Shown here piece by piece: positions 1-5,846 of a stretch of DNA of 6,506 nt. Position 1 is the first letter of the stretch. Every line of letters starts with the position of its first letter. This stretch comes from Bacteroidales bacterium (lineage in GTDB: Bacteria; Bacteroidota; Bacteroidia; Bacteroidales; VadinHA17), in assembly GCA_029935275.1 (NCBI GenBank), contig JAOZKQ010000118.1, positions 1 through 6,506 on the forward strand. The letters run 5' to 3'. The notes under the pieces were generated by a model. That model saw only the letters and a program-made list of their open reading frames with translations. It had not been told where the DNA came from and did not search any database. Position numbers and translations under genes: made by a program.

Positions 1-1061
1 CGGATACACGGGAGATTACGGTATTCCAACTAATTACCCATACATCCGGATTGCCCCGTAATGCCGGGTTTCCTTATTGGACTGATCGTAAATTCCCTAC
101 AATGAAACAGATCCTTGAAGCCCTGCCTGAGCAGGAAATGATCTATCCTCCCGGAACGCAGTATAAGTATTCTAATCTTGGAATTGCCCTCCTGGGTGAG
201 ATTGTTTCAGTAGCTTCAGGTATGTCTTATGAAAAGTATATAACTGAGAATATCTTAAAACCATTGGACATGACCAGTTCAAGTGTTTTTTTAACTGAAA
301 GAGACAAAGAAAAGCTTACAGTTCCTTACAGTTATCGTTTCCCCGATGGTTCCCGACGCATCATGCCTTTTACTGATGCCAAAGGCATAGCTCCTGCTGC
401 TAATATAACTTCCAATATTGAGGATATGTCGAAATATATTTCTTTACAATTCCAAAAAGGAAGAAAAGGAGGGAATCAGATTCTTGACAGCTATACCCTG
501 GAAGATATGCAGCGGGTCCAATGGCTTAACACAAACTGGACCAGTGGTTATGGCCTGGGTTTCAGGGTTTGGAAACAGAATAACTATACTATGGTTGGTC
601 ATGGTGGCTGGGTGGCCGGGAACCGGTCTCAGATCTCTTTTATTCCCAAAGAAAAAATAGGAATAGTGGTACTAACCAATGCCGATGATGCTTCTCCTGC
701 ATTTTTTGCCCGTAAAATATTGGAGTTAATGATGCCTGTAATTAAAAGTGCTGTTACTCCACAAAATCCGGTGGAAAAAGCAGACCCTTTCTGGAAAAAG
801 TTCGTGGGGATCTATACAGACCCTTCCTGGTTCGATACCGAGCTAATGATCTATAATAATCAGCTGGTAATGAATAGCTATAGTATTCCTCCTGAAGACA
901 CTCCTGATAGTGAAATCAAAGTTCTAACACCTGTTGGTGCTAACACATTCCGTATGAGTGGCCCAAATGGAAACGGAGAACTGGTTGTGTTTGAAATGGA
1001 TAGTAATAATAAGGTGGTCAGGATAAAAGTAGGCGAGAACTATATTTTTCCCAAGAAATGA
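1..1061 (+). CDS. Serine beta-lactamase/PBP-like hydrolase (class C fold), 5' truncated by window edge
   Basis: This is the C-terminal part of a beta-lactamase-related serine hydrolase (Pfam Beta-lactamase family, class C/esterase/DD-peptidase type). The frame is open from base 3, so the gene begins upstream. A TTG at 51 could be read as a start, but codons before it encode the conserved family stretch ITVFQLITHTSGLPR, so it is internal. The tyrosine motif YSN is at 168-176 and the third active-site motif HGG at 600-608. The SxxK motif carrying the catalytic Ser and Lys normally lies about 40 residues before the HTSGL stretch, so it falls outside the window. The last 90 or so residues (GIYTDPSWFDTELMIYNNQL onward) form a separate small beta domain, as often appended to such hydrolases (DUF3471-like). 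Substrate cannot be told: peptide, ester or peptidoglycan-derived. The stop is four bases from the next gene's ATG, so the two are probably co-transcribed. Confidence 0.9.
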   Translation, partial: DTREITVFQLITHTSGLPRNAGFPYWTDRKFPTMKQILEALPEQEMIYPPGTQYKYSNLGIALLGEIVSVASGMSYEKYITENILKPLDMTSSSVFLTERDKEKLTVPYSYRFPDGSRRIMPFTDAKGIAPAANITSNIEDMSKYISLQFQKGRKGGNQILDSYTLEDMQRVQWLNTNWTSGYGLGFRVWKQNNYTMVGHGGWVAGNRSQISFIPKEKIGIVVLTNADDASPAFFARKILELMMPVIKSAVTPQNPVEKADPFWKKFVGIYTDPSWFDTELMIYNNQLVMNSYSIPPEDTPDSEIKVLTPVGANTFRMSGPNGNGELVVFEMDSNNKVVRIKVGENYIFPKK

Positions 1062-1065
1062 AATA

Positions 1066-1794
1066 ATGGATATACAATATTTGTTAATTTTTTACAAAAA
1101 GATCATCAGATTAACATTATTGTTAGTTTGGTTATTTGCATTTATAACACATGCGCAAGAACCTGAAGTTGATAGATGGGACAATCAGTTATTCCTGGGG
1201 AATAAATTTAGTGCAGGGATGGGAAGTTGGAGGTTTTCAGGCGAATTGCAAGTTCGCCTGAAAGATAATACTCAGGCACTGGATCGCTGGTTTATTGAAA
1301 CTATAGCTAGTTATATGCCATCTGAACACTGGGAAATTGCTCCGGAATATCGGTTTACTATAAAATCAGATCATGTTGAACACCGGGTGTCATTTGGAGC
1401 TATTTGGAAGCACGAGTTTGGTAAAGGAGAAACGAAAAAAAGCCAACTTTCAAACCAGATCAAATGGCAGGGTGATATGAATAAGGAATTTTTTAATAAT
1501 GGTCTGCGATATGTAATTTATTATAATTATACTTTGAATCATAGAATTATTCCAAATGCTGCTGGAGGACTGCTTTATCGATGGTCGGAGGCTTTTACAG
1601 GTGTTCAGTATATTCGTTTTGCCGCTGGATTTGCCATTATGCTTGATGAGAAGCATTCACTTAACCTTACTTATTGGCTTGGAATGGCAAATGATGGGCA
1701 TTTATGGACCTTTCAGGGGATGCCATTTATTCAGTTGATTTTTCATCTAAACAAAAACTACAAATATGTACCTGCTAAATTTATTAGTTTTTAG
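1066..1794 (+). CDS. DUF2490-like outer-membrane beta-barrel protein
   Basis: This 242-residue protein has a Sec signal peptide: basic residues at 11-15, a hydrophobic stretch at about 16-29, and probable cleavage after A30 (ITHA|QEP). The mature part alternates short amphipathic strands rich in aromatic residues (RWFIETIASYMP, WEIAPEYRF, HRVSFGAIWKHEF, GLRYVIYYNYTL) and ends in hydrophobic strands before a short tail. This is the pattern of DUF2490 proteins, which are small predicted outer-membrane barrels of unknown function in Bacteroidota. The family call rests on this pattern and the W...E...R spacing, not on a search. The ATG is chosen because it precedes a complete signal peptide and follows the hydrolase stop by four bases. 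The tight spacing suggests the barrel and the hydrolase are made together, but no functional link can be read from the sequence. Confidence 0.72.
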   Translation: MDIQYLLIFYKKIIRLTLLLVWLFAFITHAQEPEVDRWDNQLFLGNKFSAGMGSWRFSGELQVRLKDNTQALDRWFIETIASYMPSEHWEIAPEYRFTIKSDHVEHRVSFGAIWKHEFGKGETKKSQLSNQIKWQGDMNKEFFNNGLRYVIYYNYTLNHRIIPNAAGGLLYRWSEAFTGVQYIRFAAGFAIMLDEKHSLNLTYWLGMANDGHLWTFQGMPFIQLIFHLNKNYKYVPAKFISF

Positions 1795-1798
1795 AAAT

Positions 1799-1824
1799 TA
1801 ATTTTTGGTAATCTCTAAAAATTA
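1799..1824. repeat. AT-only inverted repeat just after the DUF2490-like gene
   Basis: TAATTTTT (1799-1806) pairs exactly with AAAAATTA (1817-1824) around a 10-nt loop, five bases after the stop codon. It may act as an mRNA 3' end or processing hairpin. There is no T-run after it and the stem has no GC pair, so it is weak as an intrinsic terminator. In DNA this AT-rich it could be chance. Confidence 0.25.
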
Positions 1825-1901
1825 GAACATTTAGTCTTACGACTGAAAGGAGTAAATTTTATGAATCTGTAAGGTTTTCAAAATTTTCAATTCGCAGTCC
1901 G

Positions 1902-1933
1902 TCAGCCGAAGGATGAGGCTTTCAATTTTTTTT
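1902..1933 (+). terminator. Candidate Rho-independent terminator of the hydrolase/DUF2490 operon
   Basis: A locally GC-rich stretch can fold in two ways: TCAGCC-GAA-GGATGA with one G.A mismatch (1902-1916), or AGCC (1904-1907) with GGCT (1917-1920) around a 9-nt loop. It is followed after TTCAA by eight consecutive T (1926-1933). Stem plus T-run is the standard intrinsic terminator layout. It lies about 108 bases after the DUF2490-like stop and before the promoter of the next gene, as expected for the end of the upstream operon. The stems are short, so the call is moderate. Confidence 0.4.
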
Positions 1934-1940
1934 AAAATGA

Positions 1941-1973
1941 TGCTCTTGATAGCGATCGGGTCTTCAAAGAGCA
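1941..1973. repeat. Intergenic hairpin with 7+2 bp stem
   Basis: TGCTCTT (1941-1947) pairs with AAGAGCA (1967-1973). The stem continues with GA (1948-1949) to TC (1964-1965) across one bulged A, leaving a 14-nt loop. It lies between the candidate terminator at 1902-1933 and the promoter at 2025-2056, so it is not in the leader of the downstream gene if that promoter is correct. It could be an operator-like dyad, part of an unannotated transcript, or chance. No known riboswitch or small RNA family is recognised. Confidence 0.2.
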
Positions 1974-2024
1974 ATTTATAGAGCTTAACTTTAATAAAAG
2001 TGCAAAGGCAATGCATGTATACTC

Positions 2025-2056
2025 TTTGTAAACACCTTTGAAAATGTATATATTTG
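2025..2056 (+). promoter_or_regulatory. Bacteroidota sigma-ABfr-type promoter for the coiled-coil lipoprotein
   Basis: TTTG at 2025-2028 is followed after 20 nt by TATATTTG at 2049-2056. These match both elements of the Bacteroidota housekeeping promoter (-33 TTTG and -7 TAnnTTTG) at a usual spacing. Transcription would begin near 2062, giving a leader of roughly 15 nt before the ATG at 2078. The match is exact in both boxes. The start site itself is inferred. Confidence 0.65.
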
Positions 2057-2077
2057 AAATGAAATTAAATAAAATGC

Positions 2078-2728
2078 ATGAAATATTCAATTGTTATATT
2101 AAGTGGTTTTTTAGTAATCAGCCTTATTACCGGATGCGATACCAAGTCTGAATCCGGAGAGGTTTCATCAGAAAGTAGTGAACTCATGTCTGCCAATTCA
2201 GTAATTGACTCTCTTGAGCTTAGGGTGAAAGAGTTGGAAAAGAAAAATCGCTTATTGGTCTCTAATCAAAATGTAAATCACATTGAAGGAGATGTTTCTA
2301 AGAGGGATGTAGCGTCTCTCCGGGAAATGGTGCTGGATCTGAAAGCAGCTTTAAATAATTTAAATGAATACAAAGATCCTGATAAAGTTCTTCAATATTT
2401 TTTGCCTTCATTTTCGACTAACCAGGTAAGTTTTGGAGTCGATAATACAGCACTAATTGCACATTATACCTCCTATGATTATAGAGCATTTCTTAAAAAG
2501 AAGATGAGAGAAAAAGGAATCAGGACTGAAATGGGGAAATTTATTTTTTTAGATCTGGAAATCAAGAAAGATATTTTTAATATTACCTTCAAAAACAGGG
2601 TTAAGGTCTTTAAAGATGATAAACTTATAATCAACAGAATCATGCTAAATACCCTTAGTGGGAGAATGCATGAAGGATGGAAAATTGGTAATTACTCTTT
2701 TGTGTCAATTGATTATAAAGCTGAATAA
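2078..2728 (+). CDS. Lipoprotein with coiled coil and possible NTF2-like C-terminal domain
   Basis: A 216-residue lipoprotein of unrecognised family. Residues 1-19 form a type II signal peptide with lipobox I17-T18-G19-C20, so the mature protein is lipid-anchored at C20. A Ser/Glu-rich linker follows (21-40). A heptad-like helix with Leu/Val core positions (about 42-63, VIDSLELRVKELEKKNRLL) predicts a short coiled coil, followed by a second helical stretch (about 78-97). Residues about 120-213 read as a mixed alpha/beta domain ending in strands (FNITFKNRVKVF, INRIMLNTLSG, EGWKIGNYSFVSIDY). The sequence GWKIGNYSF at the end resembles the final strand of NTF2/SnoaL-like domains; that is inference. 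The gene has its own promoter and very short leader, is convergent with the DUF1080 gene, and its stop codon lies inside a terminator hairpin. The ATG two bases after an out-of-frame ATG is chosen because only it opens the signal peptide. Confidence 0.85.
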   Translation: MKYSIVILSGFLVISLITGCDTKSESGEVSSESSELMSANSVIDSLELRVKELEKKNRLLVSNQNVNHIEGDVSKRDVASLREMVLDLKAALNNLNEYKDPDKVLQYFLPSFSTNQVSFGVDNTALIAHYTSYDYRAFLKKKMREKGIRTEMGKFIFLDLEIKKDIFNITFKNRVKVFKDDKLIINRIMLNTLSGRMHEGWKIGNYSFVSIDYKAE

Positions 2729-2746
2729 TTTTTATGAAAATTATTC
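2723..2746. terminator. Bidirectional terminator between convergent genes
   Basis: GAATAATTTT (2723-2732) and AAAATTATTC (2737-2746) form a perfect 10-bp stem with a TATG loop. It overlaps the stop codon of the plus-strand lipoprotein (2726-2728) and lies 15 bases beyond the stop of the minus-strand DUF1080 gene. A palindrome with A/T-rich flanks in a 33-bp gap between convergent stops fits a shared terminator. The stem has only two GC pairs, so part of its role may be to protect mRNA 3' ends. Confidence 0.6.
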
Positions 2747-2761
2747 TTCTAAATAATACAT

Positions 2762-3463
2762 TTATTCAGGTAATTCAATAATTTTAATATTCCTGAAATG
2801 AATTTCGGCCCCTTCAGATTCAAGGCAGATATAGCCACTTTTTTTAGATGATTTACTAATACCATTTACAAATTTTCCATTAACCGAAAGTTTAATGGTA
2901 CCATCAACACAAACTACATCGTAAGTGTTCCATTCCCCTTTTCCTTTGCAACGATTTTCAACAGATTTACTGCGTGGACCGCGTGGATTATCGGGAACAA
3001 TTTTCACACCTCCAACTCCAAAAACTTCGCCATGCACATAAGCAACTGGAGGAGCTTTCCCGTCTTTTGTATTTATTTTAACCCAATCAAGCTCCAGCAT
3101 CTGAACTTCAACCCCGTTGGGTAAACGATTCTTTCCCGGCTCGGCATTACTCCACACAAAAGTGCCTGAATTACCACCGGCTTCCATGTGTTTCCATTCA
3201 ATATGAAGCAAAAAGTTTTTATACTCTTTTTCTGAGCGAATCACTCCAATCGGATGGCCGGAACAAATCAATTCTTCACCCTTAATTTTCCAACTATCTT
3301 CTTCAGTATTCACCTGAATCCACTGAATAGGTTTAGCTTTAACTTTTTTACCTGAATTAATATTTTCAATGGCCATTTCATCACCAAACTTAAACAATGG
3401 TTCCTGGGCAACAGTAACTCCTGCTATAAAAACTAAAAACAGAGAAATACTTATAATTTTCAT
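2762..3463 (-). CDS. Secreted DUF1080 protein (3-keto-disaccharide hydrolase/lyase family)
   Basis: A 233-residue DUF1080 (PF06439) protein with a jelly-roll, concanavalin-like fold. Members act on 3-keto-glycosides, cleaving the glycosidic bond by elimination/hydration or hydrolysis after an oxidoreductase has made the C3 ketone. Family hallmarks: W58-K-I and G68-S/G-H-P-I-G (about 58-73), YKNFLLHIEW (81-90), GNSGTFVW (97-104), GVEVQMLE (117-124), GEWNTYDVVCVDGTIKLSVNG (176-196) and the closing GYICLESEGAEIHFRNIKI (210-228). A signal peptide (1-19, cleavage VTVA|Q) predicts Sec export to the periplasm. The ATG at 3463 is chosen although the frame stays open to 3538: the extra 25 codons would bury the signal peptide and run into GC-rich repeat DNA. 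It lies 133 bases after the oxidoreductase stop on the same strand with no clear promoter between, so it is probably the second gene of that operon. Confidence 0.9.
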   Translation of the reverse strand: MKIISISLFLVFIAGVTVAQEPLFKFGDEMAIENINSGKKVKAKPIQWIQVNTEEDSWKIKGEELICSGHPIGVIRSEKEYKNFLLHIEWKHMEAGGNSGTFVWSNAEPGKNRLPNGVEVQMLELDWVKINTKDGKAPPVAYVHGEVFGVGGVKIVPDNPRGPRSKSVENRCKGKGEWNTYDVVCVDGTIKLSVNGKFVNGISKSSKKSGYICLESEGAEIHFRNIKIIELPE

Positions 3464-3501
3464 TTTGACTAGAATTAAATTTTTTAAATAAAAGGTATTA
3501 A

Positions 3502-3596
3502 TCCCGGGACAAATCCTGGTCCCTTGTTTCCGGGGCAAGGCCCGGGGAATTTAACCACTTCCATCTCGTCCCGCCGAAGCGGAACGCGAAGGAGGA
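3502..3596. repeat. GC-rich REP-like palindromic element between two operon genes
   Basis: A GC-rich island in an AT-rich setting, filling most of the gap between the oxidoreductase and DUF1080 genes. It contains two CCCGGG hexamers (3503-3508 and 3541-3546), GGGAC/GTCCC (3506-3510 with 3519-3523), CCTTG/CAAGG (3522-3526 with 3536-3540) and CCGC-CGAA-GCGG (3571-3582). Several nested or competing hairpins can form in the mRNA. Such GC-rich dyads between genes are typical of dispersed REP-type elements in bacterial genomes. It could stabilise the upstream mRNA or reduce expression of the second gene. Genome-wide copy number is unknown from this window. Confidence 0.5.
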
Positions 3597-4943
3597 TTAA
3601 GTTGCTTTATTTGGTGTCCCTGCCTGTGGAATTTCTTCAGGAATATCGTAGGTCTCTCCAAATACATATTTTTTAGGTCCTAAATACAAATCTGAATTGA
3701 ACATTTCATCCCATGAAACATCTTTTCCGGTGTAAGCAGAAATTCTCCCCATAATTGTCATCAAGGTTGAATTCACCTGAGCTTCGGCATCATTTACAGT
3801 GTTTCCGGTTCTAATACCTGTTACCAGATTAATGTGTTCCTGAACAAAGGGGGTGGTTACTTTCCATTTTGAATCAGTTTCACCTTCTTCGGGATAAGGG
3901 TACTTCCAAATTTCATTTCCCTCAAGATCGAAAAGCTTACCAGCAGCATCGGCAAAGCCTTTGGTACCATTTATCTGTTGCAATTTATGATTGCTGCAAC
4001 CATTTATTTGTCGCGCTGCACAATGGGCACGTACCCCATTTTCATACACATAATCAATACTAAAAAAGTCGTATTGGTCACCACTTACCCTTCTCTGCCT
4101 GCCACCCCAACCAACTGCTTTTACCGGTGGTTTTCCCATATACCAGCTCATTACATCAATTTCGTGAATAAACTGCTCCGTAATATGGTCGCCAGAAAGC
4201 CAGCAAAAATTTACCCAGTTGCGAATCATGTATTCCATGTCCGTCCATTCCGGGCGTCGGCTACGATACCACAAGGCACCACCATTGCGAATAATACTAG
4301 CTCCGGTAATTTCACCAATTTCACCATTTGCAACCCTGCGCTGTGTTTCCATATAATCTTTTTGAACCCGTCTTACAGTACCACTCACCATACAAAGCCC
4401 CAGCGATTCTGCTTTTTTTGATGAAGCTAAAACCGAACGCGCACCAACCGGATCGACAGCAATTGGTTTCTCCATAAATATGTGTTTTCGGGCATTTACT
4501 GCTGCCTCAACATGTGCCGGACGAAAATGTGGTGGCGTAACCAGCAAAACCACATCAACACCTGAATCAATTACCTTTTGGTAACTATCGAAACCAATAA
4601 AACAATTTTCATCAGCCACTTCAACATTTTTCTGCTCTTTTAATTTAGCCCTGCAGTTATCAATTTTATCCTGAAAAACATCACCCAAAGCCGTTATTTG
4701 TAAATTTGGCCCGGCGTCTAAAAAATTAATGGCAGCACCGGTTCCACGTCCTCCACAACCAACTAACCCGGCCTTTAATACTTTCCCATCTGGTGCTTGC
4801 TCTAATAGTTCAGGAAGCTTTAATTTTTTCTTTCTGGGTTTACCTGAACAGGAAGTCAGTAATCCAGTTGCCCCAATTACGCCAAGGGTTCCAAGGGCAG
4901 ATTTAGAAATAAAGTTCCGACGGTTCAGTTCTTCATTTTTCAT
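3597..4943 (-). CDS. Exported Gfo/Idh/MocA-family NAD(P)-dependent oxidoreductase (Tat lipoprotein)
   Basis: A 448-residue oxidoreductase of the Gfo/Idh/MocA family, which oxidise or reduce sugars, inositols and sugar derivatives. The N-terminus has a twin-arginine motif (R8-R9-N-F-I-S-K14), a hydrophobic stretch and a lipobox L29-T-S-C32. It should therefore be exported folded, with its cofactor, and lipid-anchored. The Rossmann loop is G62-C-G-G-R-G-T-G69. The family EKP motif is E158-K159-P160, with K159 the usual catalytic lysine, followed by AVDP. The active-site H-x-x-D is H260/D263 in HEIDVMSWYMG. A C-terminal alpha/beta domain follows, ending in W411-D-E and a ProGlu-rich tail. The Tat-signal form with GGRGTGA and NWVNFCWLSGDHI is common in secreted Bacteroidota and Planctomycetes paralogues. 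It is followed on the same strand by the DUF1080 gene, which suggests it makes the 3-keto sugar that enzyme cleaves. The sugar is unknown. An exported dehydrogenase needs a retained cofactor or periplasmic acceptor, as in glucose-fructose oxidoreductase; that is inference. Confidence 0.92.
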   Translation of the reverse strand: MKNEELNRRNFISKSALGTLGVIGATGLLTSCSGKPRKKKLKLPELLEQAPDGKVLKAGLVGCGGRGTGAAINFLDAGPNLQITALGDVFQDKIDNCRAKLKEQKNVEVADENCFIGFDSYQKVIDSGVDVVLLVTPPHFRPAHVEAAVNARKHIFMEKPIAVDPVGARSVLASSKKAESLGLCMVSGTVRRVQKDYMETQRRVANGEIGEITGASIIRNGGALWYRSRRPEWTDMEYMIRNWVNFCWLSGDHITEQFIHEIDVMSWYMGKPPVKAVGWGGRQRRVSGDQYDFFSIDYVYENGVRAHCAARQINGCSNHKLQQINGTKGFADAAGKLFDLEGNEIWKYPYPEEGETDSKWKVTTPFVQEHINLVTGIRTGNTVNDAEAQVNSTLMTIMGRISAYTGKDVSWDEMFNSDLYLGPKKYVFGETYDIPEEIPQAGTPNKAT

Positions 4944-5015
4944 GATAAATAGTTTAATAATTAATCTTTTGAAAAGACGGTGTAATTTAGCTAAAATTAT
5001 GCAAGAAAATTAAAT

Positions 5016-5058
5016 TTTTAATTCAATAATTTGTAAAGTATCATTTTAATTCAATAAT
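5016..5058. repeat. Exact 15-bp direct repeat in the divergent intergenic region
   Basis: TTTTAATTCAATAAT occurs at 5016-5030 and again at 5044-5058, 28 bp apart, within the 231-bp gap between the divergent oxidoreductase and DUF4382 genes. It contains the near-dyad AATTCAATAATT. It may be a tandem operator for one or both genes, or a local duplication. The composition is about 87% AT, which lowers its weight. The rest of 4944-5174 is AT-rich with no exact TAnnTTTG box on either strand. A TTTG at 5030-5033 with a poor partner TAATATTC at 5055-5062 could serve the plus-strand gene, but weakly. Confidence 0.35.
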
Positions 5059-5174
5059 ATTCATCTACATTTACTACCAATTAAGCATACTGTGAATTAA
5101 AGCAACAAAAATCAGGACGAAATAAATAGTTATATAAATAATTAATATATAGGTATATAACAAATAATAGCTCT

Positions 5175-5765
5175 ATGAAAATTGTGAAAAATAAATTTGT
5201 AATAATTTTTATCATCCTTACATTGCTAGCCCTGATTTACAGCGGCTGTAAAAAAGAGGAGTCTCAAGTAAATGGTACTATAAGCCTTAAAGTATTCCTG
5301 ATTAATTCAGTCTCCACAAAAGGGGCATACATCTATGCTAATGGGGCATACGAATCAGTTAATATTGATATTCAGAAAGTGAGCATACACATTAGCTCTG
5401 ATACCGCTGCAAATTCCGGTTGGTTCGACCTGGAAACAAATACAGGTATTTATGATCTTTTGGATTATGAAGCTGGTAATGATACTTTGATTGCTTTTGA
5501 CACCCTTCTTCAGCCTCAAAATATTTCTCAGATCAGATTATTACTGGGGAACAACAACACAGTTGTAGATGGTGGTGAAACATATGATCTTGAAACTCCG
5601 AGTGGACAAACCTCTGGTTTAAAAATTCAGGTTCATGCTGACTTACAGGCTGATTTTGCTTATAAAATCCTGTTGGATTTCGATGCGGAAAAATCAATTA
5701 TTAAAACCGGTAACGGGAAATACAAGTTAAAACCGGTTATTAATACTACAGTAGAACAGCAATAG
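5175..5765 (+). CDS. DUF4382 lipoprotein, probably surface-exposed
   Basis: A 196-residue lipoprotein of the DUF4382 family, whose function is unknown. Residues 1-24 form the signal peptide, with the lipid-modified cysteine at C25 (YSGC; Tyr at -3 is unusual, as Leu/Val/Ile is typical). The cysteine is followed by KKEES, close to the K(D/E)2 lipoprotein export signal that sends Bacteroidota lipoproteins to the cell surface. The body is one beta-rich domain (about 34-190) with the family hallmarks: YESVNIDIQKVSIHI (59-73), GWFDLETN (82-89), YDLLDYEAGND (93-103), ISQIRLLLGNNNTVV (117-131) and TPSGQTSGLKIQV (141-153), closing with YKLKPVINTTVE. The ATG at 5175 is the only start that gives a full signal peptide. 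The SYLF gene begins 81 bases after the stop on the same strand, so co-transcription is possible but not shown. Confidence 0.87.
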   Translation: MKIVKNKFVIIFIILTLLALIYSGCKKEESQVNGTISLKVFLINSVSTKGAYIYANGAYESVNIDIQKVSIHISSDTAANSGWFDLETNTGIYDLLDYEAGNDTLIAFDTLLQPQNISQIRLLLGNNNTVVDGGETYDLETPSGQTSGLKIQVHADLQADFAYKILLDFDAEKSIIKTGNGKYKLKPVINTTVEQQ

Positions 5766-5846
5766 TGGCATTCATACTTCACCAGTTACAAAATGTTAAA
5801 TTTATTCGTATATTCACAAATATATTCTAATCAAAAACCATAGCTT

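Noticed and set aside
418..660. 80-codon frame inside the hydrolase
   Set aside because: It overlaps the region encoding the conserved HGG motif in the correct frame; it is a shadow.
51..1061. TTG at 51 as the start of the serine hydrolase
   Set aside because: The frame is open upstream to base 3 and encodes the conserved ITVFQLITHTSG stretch, so the TTG is an internal Leu codon.
1450..1738. Short frames on both strands within the DUF2490-like gene
   Set aside because: Both overlap a gene with a full signal peptide and barrel pattern; no independent support.
1855..1872. GAAAGGAG-like sequence before ATGAATCTGTAA as a ribosome site with a leader peptide
   Set aside because: The frame encodes only three residues, and Bacteroidota rarely rely on Shine-Dalgarno sites. 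It also lies upstream of the mapped promoter.
3464..3538. N-terminal extension of the DUF1080 protein to position 3538
   Set aside because: It would place 25 residues before a complete signal peptide and is translated from the GC-rich repeat. The ATG at 3463 is the natural start.
3978..4421. 147-codon plus-strand frame opposite the oxidoreductase gene
   Set aside because: It lies fully inside the well-supported oxidoreductase on the other strand and has no family features; it is an antisense shadow.
4729..5013. 94-codon plus-strand frame across the oxidoreductase start
   Set aside because: It is antisense to the signal peptide and Rossmann region, with low-complexity Pro/Ser content and no start signals.
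4944..5174. A Bacteroidota -7 box for the oxidoreductase operon on the minus strand (TAATTTTA at 4999-4992)
   Set aside because: It has one mismatch, and the nearest TTG is about 25 nt upstream, outside usual spacing.
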